64,000 bases of DNA from Mycobacterium noviomagense (GTDB taxonomy: Bacteria > Actinomycetota > Actinomycetes > Mycobacteriales > Mycobacteriaceae), in the NCBI RefSeq assembly GCF_010731635.1, contig NZ_AP022583.1:3906001-3970000 (forward strand), in the 5' to 3' direction. A program made the translations under genes and the position numbers. The notes under the pieces were generated by a model. That model worked only from the letters and a program-made list of their open reading frames with translations, was not told where the DNA came from and searched no databases. The first letter of the stretch is position 1, and each line of letters begins with the position of its first letter. Shown here piece after piece: positions 1-8,646 of this stretch.

Positions 1-308
1 ACGTCGAGGAGGCGATGCGAGACGTCGTCGACCCCGAGTTGGGTATCAACGTCGTCGACTTGGGGTTGGTGTACGGCCTGAACGTCGAACACAGCGACGA
101 GGGCACGGTGGCGCTGATCGACATGACGCTGACCTCGCCGGCCTGCCCGCTGACCGACGTCATCGAAGACCAGTCGCGCACCGCGCTGATCGGCGCCGGA
201 CTGGTCGACGAGCTGCGCATCAACTGGGTGTGGAACCCCCCTTGGGGCCCAGACAAGATCACCGACGATGGCCGCGAACAGCTGCGGGCGCTCGGCTTTA
301 CTGTGTAA
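1..308 (+). CDS. SufT/MIP18-type iron-sulfur assembly factor (DUF59), 5' partial
   Basis: DUF59/MIP18-family protein that helps mature Fe-S proteins; homologue of M. tuberculosis Rv1466, last gene of the suf operon. The reading frame is open to the left edge: codons before the internal ATG at 15 read V-E-E-A, matching the family N-terminus, so the true start lies outside the window. The visible core contains the conserved DPELGINVVDLGLVYG segment, the TSPACPLT motif with the family cysteine, and the C-terminal WNPPWGPDKI motif. Identity of the family is clear. The biochemical role is known for the family, not shown here. Confidence 0.93.
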   Translation, partial: VEEAMRDVVDPELGINVVDLGLVYGLNVEHSDEGTVALIDMTLTSPACPLTDVIEDQSRTALIGAGLVDELRINWVWNPPWGPDKITDDGREQLRALGFTV

Positions 309-321
309 TCGTTGACCGGGG

Positions 322-839
322 TCAGGCGGTTTGGATGCTGCACCAGGTCCTGGTCACGTAGTCCTCGAGCATCGCGTCGCGGGTGGGCCATGCGTACGTG
401 GTTGTCAACCGCCGCCGCCGCGCAGGTGTTCCACACTCCGATGAGGTTCACGTCGACTACGGTGCGCCAATGGTCGAGAGTCGTTCTGTCCCAAGGAGCA
501 ACTGTCGGCACACCCGCGTTGGCAACCGCCGCGTCTAACCCGCCGAGCTCACTGACGCCGTCGTCGACCGCTGAGCGTAACGCCGCCTCGTCGCGAACAT
601 CGACCACTCGCCTCACGCACCGGCAGCCGTAAGCGCTGACCAGTTGCACCGTTTCGGCCAGGTCTTACTCAGTGGCTAACGAGTATTCGACCTGGGGCAG
701 CGACTGGCAGATGTCGAGGAGAATGAGGTCTGCACCCTCCTCAGCGAGCCGCACCGCGTGGCTGCGCCCGGAGACCGCGCGCAGCGCCCGTGATCAGCAC
801 TCGCTTGCCAGCAACCCGTCCTGTGGGTGATGTCGGCAC
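322..839 (-). pseudogene. Degenerate short-chain dehydrogenase (mycofactocin-SDR type)
   Basis: A GTG at 839 opens with GKRVLITGAARG, the Rossmann glycine motif of SDR enzymes, but the frame stops soon after. Homology resumes in another frame (AVRLAEEGADLILLDIC, then an in-frame TAA, then DLAETVQLVSAYG, LDAAVANAGV and VDVNLIGVWNT). The middle and catalytic Tyr-Lys region are missing: the sequence jumps to an unrelated-looking tail that ends at 322. The ILLDIC...DLAET signature resembles SDRs that depend on mycofactocin. At least one frameshift, one nonsense codon and one internal deletion are visible, so the gene is dead. The exact original length is unknown. Confidence 0.75.
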
Positions 840-984
840 TGTGGCGCTCCTCTGGTGGGGTGGTGACGGGTTAGGCTGGCGTGGCGCTCAACAACCTCTA
901 GCGCAAGGTCCGGCCGTTCCCAGCGCTGCGCTCGTCCATTGCCGGCAGCGCTGGTGCGAGCAATGCGTTCTTTTCTACCGGTCG

Positions 985-1004
985 TGATTGACCGAAGTCA
1001 ATCA
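985..1004. promoter_or_regulatory. Inverted repeat TGATTGAC-CGAA-GTCAATCA
   Basis: Perfect 8-bp arms around a 4-nt spacer, 33 bp beyond the stop of the minus-strand amidohydrolase and about 145 bp upstream of the dead SDR. It could be a terminator hairpin for the amidohydrolase (no U-tract is seen) or an old operator. The same arms with a 2-nt spacer occur at 44,623-44,640. Confidence 0.4.
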
Positions 1005-1036
1005 CTGGTTTAGCGCGCAGTCGACCGGGCGGGCGC

Positions 1037-2080
1037 TCATAGTCTCAGCAGGCGCTCGGCGTTGAGGTGCGCGATCTTTTCCTTGTCCGCGTGGTTGATC
1101 GGCATCTGATCGAGAAATTGCCGCGCGGCTTTCATGCCGGCGTAGGGATAGTCGGCGGTGAAGACGATCCGGTCAATCCCTATCACGTTGGTCATGGCCA
1201 GAAAGGCATTGAAGGACAAACTCCAACTTGGGTCCATCGCGCCGGGGTCTTGAGTGAAGAAATCGCCGGCGAGGATGCCGCCGTAGAAGTTTTCCCGCAG
1301 GTATTCCTTGACGGTGCGCCTCAGTCCGCTCTCATCCACGGGAAACGAGTAGTCCGCGCGCCATCCCATCCAGCTCAATGCTTCGAAGTGGTGACCAACG
1401 ATGATCTGCAGCCGGGGAAACCGGTCGAACACGCCGCCCAGGATCAGGCGAAGGCAGTGAATACCGGTGTCGATGTGCCAGCCGACTCCGGCGGCCGACA
1501 ACCTCGCCGAGATCTTCGGTTCGAAGCCACGGTAATAAGCGTCGATTACCGATTGCGGCGGAACGGTGGGATGCAAATATACTGGCACGCCCAGCCTTTC
1601 GGCGCACTCGAACACCGGCCAAAAAAATGCGTCATCAAGATAGCGCCCTTTGACGTGGCCGTTGATCAGGGCGCCCACGAAGCCGTGCTCACGGACGACA
1701 CGCTCGAGTTCTCTGGCGGCTGCCGTCGGGTCACGCATTGGCAGGGTGGCGAAGCCGCGGAATCGGTCGGGGTGTTCGGTGACCGCAGCTGCAACAGCAT
1801 CATTGGCCTGCGCCGAAAGCTGCACTGCTACCGACGGCTCTAGGGTCTCGGGGCCCGGGACACTGTGCGAGAGGATTTGCACATCGACGCCTGCGGCGTC
1901 CATTGCGGCGATTCGCCCCCCACCCAGATCGTTGATGCCCGGAGGCCATTCGCCTTGCGAGCCGGTGCCGCCGTAACCGGCCTGCTTCAGTAGCGCGGTT
2001 CCCGACGTGATCGGGTCCTTCTCGTGCTCGTCGGATATCGCTGGCAGTTTGTAATGCTCTTCAAAAGCGATGACCTTCAT
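1037..2080 (-). CDS. Amidohydrolase-2 family metal-dependent hydrolase/decarboxylase
   Basis: TIM-barrel enzyme of the amidohydrolase-2/ACMSD superfamily, 347 residues. Residues 5-13 read AFEEHYKLP, the Glu-x-His metal motif typical of gamma-resorcylate-type decarboxylases. Further candidate ligands are His170 (YLHPTVPP), His230 (IVGHHFEAL) and Asp310 (FTADYPY). The start ATG at 2080 is chosen because AAGGAG lies 5 nt upstream; the frame stays open further upstream, but that extension shows no family similarity. The likely reaction is non-oxidative decarboxylation or hydrolysis of an aromatic acid; the substrate cannot be read from sequence. It is divergent from the carboxylate-amine ligase at 2337, with about 256 bp of shared upstream DNA in which no clear site was recognised. 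Confidence 0.85.
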   Translation of the reverse strand: MKVIAFEEHYKLPAISDEHEKDPITSGTALLKQAGYGGTGSQGEWPPGINDLGGGRIAAMDAAGVDVQILSHSVPGPETLEPSVAVQLSAQANDAVAAAVTEHPDRFRGFATLPMRDPTAAARELERVVREHGFVGALINGHVKGRYLDDAFFWPVFECAERLGVPVYLHPTVPPQSVIDAYYRGFEPKISARLSAAGVGWHIDTGIHCLRLILGGVFDRFPRLQIIVGHHFEALSWMGWRADYSFPVDESGLRRTVKEYLRENFYGGILAGDFFTQDPGAMDPSWSLSFNAFLAMTNVIGIDRIVFTADYPYAGMKAARQFLDQMPINHADKEKIAHLNAERLLRL

Positions 2081-2336
2081 GACATCTCCTTCGTGCCTGG
2101 CTGCCGCGGATTGTCCGACGAGGGCGTCACGCGCTCGACCTATCATCACCGCAAATGGCGGGGTGAGACGATGGCGAACTCGAACAAAAATATTGGCAAT
2201 CGTCAGAACTGATTCGGCGCCTGTCGGACAATGCGGCCTGCCGGGGGATACAGTCGAGGTCGACCGCTTTGCGTCCAGTTGCTCATCGCCGTCAGTCCGG
2301 CGTTGGCAGGTACAGCACGACACGAAGGGCCACACC

Positions 2337-3428
2337 GTGCCCGAGCACCCCACCGTCGGCGTCGAGGAAGAGTTCCTCTTGATTGGCGCCGACAACGAAC
2401 CAGCGCCGGCCAATCGGTCGGTCGCTGATAAGGCGCGTGCGCGTGGCGTCGAGCTGCAGCTCGAATTGACCACGTGCCAGGTCGAAACGACGACCGGTGT
2501 CTTCGCCACCAGCGGTGAGCTTCGCGACGAACTGCTGCGGTTACGTCGGATTGCCGCCGACGCCGCCGGGGCGTGCGATGTGCGGCTGTTGGCGATCGGG
2601 TTGCCGCCCTACCTGTCGCAGGAGTTCCCGGTGACCGACACGCCGCGTTACCGCCAGATCGGCGATAGGTACGGCATGCTGGCCCGAGAACAGGGCGTGT
2701 GCGGATGTCACGTTCATGTCGAGGTGCCCGACCGGCAATCGGCCGTCGAAGTGAGTAACCGGCTGTTGCCCTGGTTGCCGCTACTGCTCGCGTTGACCGC
2801 GAACTCGGCGGTGTACCGCAACGCCGAGACCGGCTATGCCAGCTGGCGCAGCATCTTATGGGGCCGTTGGCCCGCCGCGGGACCGCCGCCGTTTTTCGAC
2901 TCGGTTGACCACTACGACGACACGGTCCGCATGCTGATCGATACCGACACCGTGCTCGACGACGGAATGATCTATTGGGACGTTCGTCCATCGGCGAGAT
3001 ATCCGACGATCGAGGTACGGGTAGCCGACGTGCCGTCGACGGTGGCCGAGACGGTGCTGCTGGCCACCCTGGTTCGCGCCGCTGTCATGACCGCATTGGA
3101 CGAGATGCGGTGCGGGGAACCCGCTTTGCGCGTTCCCGCAGACGTATTGCGTGCGGCTTACTGGAAAGCCGCGCACGACGGGCTCGACGGTCAGGCGATG
3201 GACCTTGCCGGCGACCGCAGATTGGTGCCGACCCGGCGGCTATTGATCGATTTCGTCGACCGCATCGCACCGGCCTTGCACTCACTCGGCGAACACAAGC
3301 GGGTGATCTCGGAGCTAGCTCGCCTGAGCGAAGAAGGCAACGGCGCCATGCGGCAACTCCGGGCTTGGCGCATGCGCGGCGACCCCGCCGACGTCGTCGC
3401 CGCCGCCGAGCAGGCGACGCTTGCCTGA
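2337..3428 (+). CDS. Carboxylate-amine ligase, YbdK/EgtA-like glutamate-cysteine ligase family
   Basis: ATP-dependent carboxylate-amine ligase of the GCS2/YbdK family, 363 residues from a GTG at 2337. GTG was chosen because the protein then opens with PTVGVEEEFLLI, the family start motif containing the metal-binding glutamates, and GAAGGG lies upstream. Other family segments are CGCHVHVEVPD (histidine motif), a YASWRSILWGRWP segment and a DVRPSARYPTIEVRVAD motif near residue 225. Some members make gamma-glutamylcysteine; in mycobacteria a relative, EgtA, feeds ergothioneine synthesis, but no other egt genes are nearby. The exact amine acceptor is unknown. The broken MFS gene follows on the same strand. 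Confidence 0.88.
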   Translation: MPEHPTVGVEEEFLLIGADNEPAPANRSVADKARARGVELQLELTTCQVETTTGVFATSGELRDELLRLRRIAADAAGACDVRLLAIGLPPYLSQEFPVTDTPRYRQIGDRYGMLAREQGVCGCHVHVEVPDRQSAVEVSNRLLPWLPLLLALTANSAVYRNAETGYASWRSILWGRWPAAGPPPFFDSVDHYDDTVRMLIDTDTVLDDGMIYWDVRPSARYPTIEVRVADVPSTVAETVLLATLVRAAVMTALDEMRCGEPALRVPADVLRAAYWKAAHDGLDGQAMDLAGDRRLVPTRRLLIDFVDRIAPALHSLGEHKRVISELARLSEEGNGAMRQLRAWRMRGDPADVVAAAEQATLA

Positions 3429-3526
3429 GGCCGAGCTGGGGCCAACCACCGGCGGCGCCTGGTGTGTTCTGATCATGAAGATTGTGATTCTTCTGCATAC
3501 GTCGCCTCGCTGCATACCGTTCCCGG

Positions 3527-4371
3527 GTGGCATTGAACCTTGACACTGTCCAGGCCCCCGTATTGCGACCTGTATCGGCGACTTTCACGCAGGCGCTCTT
3601 CGTCGCAGTGACGGCCGGACTGGGCTATGGCTTCGACTCCTACGCGGTGAACATCTAGAGCCTCGTCCTGCCGGAAATCAAGAAGACGTTGCATATCCCG
3701 ACGTCCAGGCCAAAGTAGAGGGCGGTGCTGCCAAGCCGCAGCTTTGGCAGCCTCCGGGTGTGCGGCGACGCCTGGTCGCGGGCTGGCTCATCTACACCGC
3801 CAACGCAGTCGGCTACTGGGGTATGACGCTGTTTCTGACGACGTACATCGTCAAGAAGTTCCACGCAGCCCCAATCGAGGCGATTCGCTACGCGCTGGTG
3901 TTCTTCCTGCTGCAAGCTGTGTTCGCTTACCTGGGAACTGCTCTGGCTGACTGGGTCGGTCGGCGACCGTCGGCGATACTGGCCGGGATCATCGAAGTCA
4001 TCTCGACCGTCCTGGCGGCCGCGTCTGATTCGCTGCACGATTACCAGGTGTTCGGCGCCGTCGCCATTGCCACGCTCGGCTGGCTGTGGGGCGTCGGCGA
4101 TACCTACATCGCCGAACTGTTCCCAACTATTTTGCGCGGCACCGGGTTTGGCATCGCCGTCGGCGGCGGCCGCATCGTGTCGATCGCGGCGCCGACCATC
4201 GTCGGGTGGGCCATCACCCGGTACGGGCTCGAGACGCCCTACCTGGCGCTCGGCGGTCTCTGGGCGTTGACGTTGGCCGGTTACCTCCTCGGGCCGGAGA
4301 CGAAAGGCAAGGAACTCGAAGACCTCGCCGAGGAAGCGCTGACAGAGGATCTCGCAGCGCTCAAGAGATAG
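3527..4371 (+). pseudogene. Broken MFS (sugar/organic-acid porter) transporter
   Basis: The GTG at 3527 begins a typical MFS N-terminus (FVAVTAGLGYGFDSYAVNI, first membrane helix) but hits TAG at 3656. A second stop follows, and most of the N-terminal half is missing. From about 3745 a different frame encodes the intact C-terminal half, about 205 residues with roughly five membrane segments, and ends with GPETKGKELEDL, the PETKG signature of sugar-porter-type MFS proteins. The combination of nonsense codons, frame change and internal deletion indicates a decayed gene. The remaining C-terminal open frame could be translated but would not make a full transporter. Confidence 0.8.
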
Positions 4372-4384
4372 GCCGGGGCGGTAG

Positions 4385-5131
4385 TCACTGCCATGGCAGG
4401 TCGCTGTTGTCGCCGCGCCAGCGCGAAGGCGGAATCATCGGGGCACCAAGCAATCCCGATGCATCGACATGACGCAGAGCGGCGTCGAGGTGCCGGCGCA
4501 TGCGATGCTCGGCCTTCTGCGCGTCGCCCGCGGCGATCGCGTCGGCAATCGCACGGTGTGACTTGGCCGCTTCTTCGCGGTCGTACTGGGTGATGTCCTG
4601 TTCGGCGGCGGCCCAGCGGACCGCCTGCTCGACAGCGGCCAGAACCGTTGTCAGGATCGGGTTTCCGCTTGCTTGCACGAGAAGCTCGTGAAATTCGTGA
4701 TAGCCCGCTCCATCCGGCGCGATACCGCGCTCGGCCACTTCGGCAAGGGCGGCCTTCTGCTGCGCAGAAGCGTGCTGGGCGACGTGCGCCGCCGCAGCCG
4801 GTTCAAGCAATTTGCGGAACGCCAGCAGATCACCCCACGTCGCGCCGGTGAGGGTGAGCAACTGCACCAGCGAGCGGGCCACCCGCTCAGGCTCGGGGTG
4901 ACGGATGCGCACACCGCTGCGTCCCTGGCTGGTCGTGGTCAGACCTTCGGCGTCGAGCAGCCGCAGCGCTACTCGCACCGTTTCGCGGCTGACCCCGAGC
5001 TGGCTGATCAGCTCACTTTCGGTCGGCAGCGAATCGCCCGGCGCGAGTTCGCCGGACAGGATCTGGCGGCGCAGGCTGGCGGCGACAACGTCGGCGGCCC
5101 GAGAGGTCCGAAAAGACTTTGCCGTCGTCAC
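4385..5131 (-). CDS. GntR-family (FadR/FCD subfamily) transcriptional regulator
   Basis: DNA-binding regulator of 248 residues. N-terminal winged helix (about residues 8-80, with GELAPGDSLPTESELISQLG and SRETVRVALRLLDAEGL) and C-terminal FCD effector domain with helices LLAFRKLLEP and RAIADAIAAGDAQKAEHRMRRHL, which carries the usual metal/acid-binding histidines. It starts at a GTG (5131) that sits 4 bp from a perfect palindrome and 23 bp from the divergent carotenoid oxygenase start, so it very likely autoregulates and represses the oxygenase/dehydrogenase operon. The ligand is probably an acid or acyl-CoA made by that operon; this is inference. Confidence 0.9.
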   Translation of the reverse strand: MTTAKSFRTSRAADVVAASLRRQILSGELAPGDSLPTESELISQLGVSRETVRVALRLLDAEGLTTTSQGRSGVRIRHPEPERVARSLVQLLTLTGATWGDLLAFRKLLEPAAAAHVAQHASAQQKAALAEVAERGIAPDGAGYHEFHELLVQASGNPILTTVLAAVEQAVRWAAAEQDITQYDREEAAKSHRAIADAIAAGDAQKAEHRMRRHLDAALRHVDASGLLGAPMIPPSRWRGDNSDLPWQ

Positions 5132-5134
5132 ATC

Positions 5135-5150
5135 ACTTAGTATACTAAGT
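5135..5150. promoter_or_regulatory. GntR operator palindrome ACTTAGTATACTAAGT
   Basis: Perfect 16-bp palindrome filling most of the 23-bp gap between the divergent GntR (start 5131) and oxygenase (start 5155) genes. It contains the TnGT-AT-ACnA core expected of FadR-type GntR sites. Binding would cover both start regions. Confidence 0.8.
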
Positions 5151-5154
5151 CGCC

Positions 5155-6648
5155 ATGGTCACGGTACCGAATGCCGCGGTGCTGACGGGAGCGTTCCGGC
5201 CGATGCGGTTCGAGGCGACCGTCGAGGACTGCATCACGACGTTCGGCGAGATTCCTAAAGAACTTTCCGGCGGCTTCTATCGGGCCGGCCCGACGTTCAA
5301 ACGGCCCACCAAGCAGGGCGCCAACGGGCTGTTGGCCATGGACGGCATGGTTCAGGGGCTGACGTTGGACAACGGGCGTGCGGATTTCCGCAACCGCTGG
5401 ATCCGCACTCCGAAATACGTGCTCGAGGAGCGTCACGGCCGCGGCATGTTCTGCTGGGCCGACGGCGAATGGAGCGACTGGCGCAACATCGGCTTCGGGC
5501 CTGCCGTCCGCGACCAGCACACCCGCGGAATCCCGCAGGGCACCAACAACATCAATTGCTTTCCCTTCGGCGGCCAGATCCTTGCCTCCGGCGAGCAGGG
5601 CAGCCCGCCGATCGCGCTGGATCCGATCACGCTCGAAACCCGCGGGGTGGTGCCGTGGTCGCCGCAGTTGTCGCGCGGGATCTTCGACCTAGCGTGCTAC
5701 GGCGACGCGGCGTTCACCGCGCACCCGAAGTGGGACAGCGCCACCGGCACGCTGTACGGGTGGGCCTACAGCAACCGTCGACCATACGTCACCGTGCATG
5801 TGGTGCGACCCGATGGAGCTGTGATCTCACGCGAGTTGACAGATGCGCCGTATTGCTGCGAAGTCCACGACATGTGGCTCACCCAAGACTGGATGGTGCT
5901 GCCGTTCCAGGGCTTCGCGTTCGATCCCGACCGGATCGAGCGCGGCCTGTCTGTGCAGCACTGGGATCCGCATCTCCCGATCATCCTTGCTCTGGTGCCA
6001 CGCGACGACGTCGAACACGGCGAAATACGGTGGATCACCGCAGAAATCGGGCCACAGTACGTCATGCACACGCTGGCCGCCAATGTCGTCGACAACAGGC
6101 TGACCTTGGATGGCCCGGTCTTCGAACGGCCACCGTTTCCGCTGGACATCGACCGGTTCGAAGGCCAGGACATCGCCTTGTTCTTCAACCTCGCGCGCAG
6201 CACGCTCGGCCGCTGGACGGTGGATCTCGACGAGGGGAGCGTCAAATCGGAGTTGCTCGGCGACCGGCCGTGCGAGTTGCCGAAAGTCGACGAACGCTAC
6301 TACGGCCGGGGGCACAAGTGGGGATACTTGATCGGCGGCGATGCCAAGGGCCAAGGCATGCGTATGCACAGCCTCGTCGTCCGCGACATCGACACCGGCC
6401 GCGAGCAGGAGTACCGGCTGCGCCACGACCGCCCGGCCCTGGTGATGGAGCCGACCTTCGTACCCCGCACTCCCGAGGCGCCGGAGGGCGACGGCTACCT
6501 GGTAGTGCCGGTGTCGCGGTGGGCCGAAAACCTCGGTGAATACGTGATTTTCGACACCGACGACATCACCGCCGGCCCGATCTGCCGCATCGAGATCCCA
6601 TTCCTGCTGGGCTTCACTCCCCACGGGCACTGGATGGACTTCCGTTGA
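5155..6648 (+). CDS. Carotenoid cleavage oxygenase (RPE65/CCD family)
   Basis: Seven-bladed beta-propeller Fe(II) dioxygenase, 497 residues, normal family length. The four iron-ligand histidines are visible: His190 (FTAHPKWD), His238 (CEVHDMW), His305 (YVMHTLAAN) and His490 in the terminal TPHGHWMDF. Such enzymes cleave double bonds of carotenoids, apocarotenoids or stilbene-like compounds; the substrate here is unknown. No carotenoid synthesis genes are in the window. It starts at ATG 5155 directly after the GntR operator with no Shine-Dalgarno, suggesting a leaderless or very short-leader mRNA; a later ATG at 5203 would cut conserved residues. Translationally coupled to the following acyl-CoA dehydrogenase by a 4-nt overlap. 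Confidence 0.92.
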   Translation: MVTVPNAAVLTGAFRPMRFEATVEDCITTFGEIPKELSGGFYRAGPTFKRPTKQGANGLLAMDGMVQGLTLDNGRADFRNRWIRTPKYVLEERHGRGMFCWADGEWSDWRNIGFGPAVRDQHTRGIPQGTNNINCFPFGGQILASGEQGSPPIALDPITLETRGVVPWSPQLSRGIFDLACYGDAAFTAHPKWDSATGTLYGWAYSNRRPYVTVHVVRPDGAVISRELTDAPYCCEVHDMWLTQDWMVLPFQGFAFDPDRIERGLSVQHWDPHLPIILALVPRDDVEHGEIRWITAEIGPQYVMHTLAANVVDNRLTLDGPVFERPPFPLDIDRFEGQDIALFFNLARSTLGRWTVDLDEGSVKSELLGDRPCELPKVDERYYGRGHKWGYLIGGDAKGQGMRMHSLVVRDIDTGREQEYRLRHDRPALVMEPTFVPRTPEAPEGDGYLVVPVSRWAENLGEYVIFDTDDITAGPICRIEIPFLLGFTPHGHWMDFR

Positions 6649-7805
6649 CCCCGACCGCATTCTTGAGCGACGCGGAAGAAACCGAACTGCGCGCTTCGGT
6701 TCACGGGATCGTCGCCAAATTCGGCAACGCGTACTTCACGCACTGCAGCGAGACCCTGCAGCATCCCACCGAGGTGTGGGACGCGCTGGCCGCCGGCGGC
6801 TTCGTCGGCGTGAACCTGCCTGAGCAATACGGCGGCGGCGGAATGGGACTGACCGCGATGAACGTCGTCGCCGAAGAGGCCGCCGCAGCGGGCTGCCCGC
6901 AGATCATGTTGATGATCTCGCCCGGCATCGTCGGCAGCTTGCTGGGACGACACGCCACCCATGAGCAAAAACAGGAGTGGCTGCAGCCGATGGCCGCCGG
7001 CACAGTCAAGATCGCGTTCGCGATCACCGAACCCGACGCCGGCTCCAACACCCACAATCTCGCCACGAGTGCCCGCCGCGACGGCGACAAGTACTACATC
7101 AGCGGGCAAAAGACGTTCATCACCGCCGCCGACCAAGCCGACGCGCTGCTCGTCGTCGCCCGCACCGGCACAGATACAGCCGGGCGCGCTCAGCTGTCGC
7201 TGTTGCTGGTCGACCGCGAGACTCCTGGCATCGAGATGCACCGCATACCAATGACGTTCGAGATCACCGACAAGTCGTTCACGGTGTTCTTCGACAACGT
7301 TGCGGTTCCGGCGGATCGGCTGATCGGCGGCGAAGGCAACGGATTACGGGTCGCGTTCGACGGGATGAATCCCGAGCGGGTCATCATCGCCGCGATCTGC
7401 AACGGCGTCAGCCGATACGCACTGGACAAGGCAGTCGGCTACGCCCGCGAACGACGTGTCTGGGACGTGCCAATCGGCGCACACCAGGGCGTCGCACATC
7501 CCTTGGCCGAAGCCAAGGTTGCGCTGGAAGCGGCCCGGCTCATGACCCGGCACGCCGCGGCGAGCTACGACGCGGGCGCCGACGCCGGTGAGGCCAGCAA
7601 CATGGCGAAATTCCTGGCCGCCGACGCCGCCATCCGCTGCGTCGACCAGGCCATCGAAGTGCACGGCGGCAGCGGATTCACCCGAGAAGTCGCGCTGGCC
7701 AACATGTATGAATTCGTCCGGCTTTTCAAAACCGTGCCGATCACCCGCGAGATGGTCCTCAACCACGTTGCTACGCACAGCCTCGGGCTGCCGCGATCGT
7801 ACTGA
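6645..7805 (+). CDS. Acyl-CoA dehydrogenase (FadE family)
   Basis: FAD-dependent acyl-CoA dehydrogenase, 386 residues. N-terminal helical domain, FAD/acyl-binding motif FAITEPDAGSN near residue 125, and C-terminal IEVHGGSGFTRE motif. It begins with TTG inside the stop of the oxygenase gene (TTGA overlap at 6645-6648), so both are expected from one mRNA under the GntR regulator. It would oxidise an acyl-CoA, perhaps one derived from the oxygenase product; that pathway link is inferred from coupling only. Confidence 0.9.
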   Translation: MTPTAFLSDAEETELRASVHGIVAKFGNAYFTHCSETLQHPTEVWDALAAGGFVGVNLPEQYGGGGMGLTAMNVVAEEAAAAGCPQIMLMISPGIVGSLLGRHATHEQKQEWLQPMAAGTVKIAFAITEPDAGSNTHNLATSARRDGDKYYISGQKTFITAADQADALLVVARTGTDTAGRAQLSLLLVDRETPGIEMHRIPMTFEITDKSFTVFFDNVAVPADRLIGGEGNGLRVAFDGMNPERVIIAAICNGVSRYALDKAVGYARERRVWDVPIGAHQGVAHPLAEAKVALEAARLMTRHAAASYDAGADAGEASNMAKFLAADAAIRCVDQAIEVHGGSGFTREVALANMYEFVRLFKTVPITREMVLNHVATHSLGLPRSY

Positions 7806-7810
7806 GCCCT

Positions 7811-8596
7811 CTAATGGTGGTGGTGCGGCAAGTGAGGCAACGGGATGTGGAAATGCGGGCGGCCCATCGGTGGGCAGGCCTGCAGCTCGATCGTCGTCGC
7901 CTGCACGACGCCGCCGTTGTCCGGCCCTTGGGCCGCCAGGCACTTACCCTGCGTGATCGCTTGCGTATTGCTGGGTAGCTGCTTGACGTACGTAGTCGTG
8001 TTGGTGACGGTCACCTTCGTCTGCGGGGTTTTTCCGCCCGTCGTGGTGAGCGTGATGGTGTTCCCGGAGACAGAGCCGACCATTCCGTAGACCCCGGGAT
8101 TCTCTGCTGGTGCACCGGGGGAGGTGGGTGACGGTGTGCTTGCCGCCGTCGGGCGCGGCAGGCACTTGCCGTCGACGGCCGGACTGATCGTCACAGATTG
8201 GGCGGTGACGCCACCAGCGGCTTGAGCGGTCTCTGGGGTGGGCTCGACGTCGGCGCAACTACCGACGGTGACATCGCTCAACTGAGCCGAACTGACCTCG
8301 GTGACCGTGGTCGACGGCGAAAAGTTCACGGTCGCTGTTCCGCTCCGTAGCCGGAGGTGAATCGTGTTGCCGGACACCGACGAGACCATGCCCTCGACGT
8401 TGCCGATGCCCTCGTTCGGTGGCGGCGCCGGCGTGGGCGCAGATGTCGTCGGGTGCGCCGATGATGTTGGCTTCCCTGTGGTTTCGCTGCCGGGGCTCTT
8501 CGATGTGCCGCACGCAGCCGCCGCTAACGCGGTGACCGCGCTGACCGCGAGGATCACGAGTGGCCTCAGCTGAGGCTTGGTCGGGGTGGCAGACAT
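7811..8596 (-). CDS. DUF5666-type lipoprotein with histidine-rich C-terminus
   Basis: Secreted lipoprotein of 261 residues. The signal peptide ends in lipobox LAAAAC, followed by a Ser/Thr/Pro linker. Two copies of a DUF5666-like beta module follow (residues about 62-135 and 165-245), each with a VSSVSGNTIHL / VGSVSGNTITL start, a TTVTEV / TTTYVK centre and a GSCADV / GKCLAA cysteine strand. The last 14 residues contain eight histidines-or-prolines in alternation (HFHIPLPHLPHHHH), a likely metal-binding tail. It follows the paralogue at 8647-9408 in the same orientation with a 50-bp gap. Function unknown; nearby NmtR-like regulator suggests a metal connection. Confidence 0.85.
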   Translation of the reverse strand: MSATPTKPQLRPLVILAVSAVTALAAAACGTSKSPGSETTGKPTSSAHPTTSAPTPAPPPNEGIGNVEGMVSSVSGNTIHLRLRSGTATVNFSPSTTVTEVSSAQLSDVTVGSCADVEPTPETAQAAGGVTAQSVTISPAVDGKCLPRPTAASTPSPTSPGAPAENPGVYGMVGSVSGNTITLTTTGGKTPQTKVTVTNTTTYVKQLPSNTQAITQGKCLAAQGPDNGGVVQATTIELQACPPMGRPHFHIPLPHLPHHHH

Positions 8597-8646
8597 CGAT
8601 GTCTGGTGTCATCCTTCGGGGCCGAGGCGGCCCGCATCGTCGGCGG

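Noticed and set aside
2081..2509. N-terminal extension of the amidohydrolase to 490 residues
   Set aside because: Extension shows no family similarity; AAGGAG sits directly before ATG 2080.
5469..6539. 356-codon frame inside the carotenoid oxygenase gene
   Set aside because: Same-strand frame shadow; Arg-rich low-complexity product, while the overlapping oxygenase has all four iron histidines.
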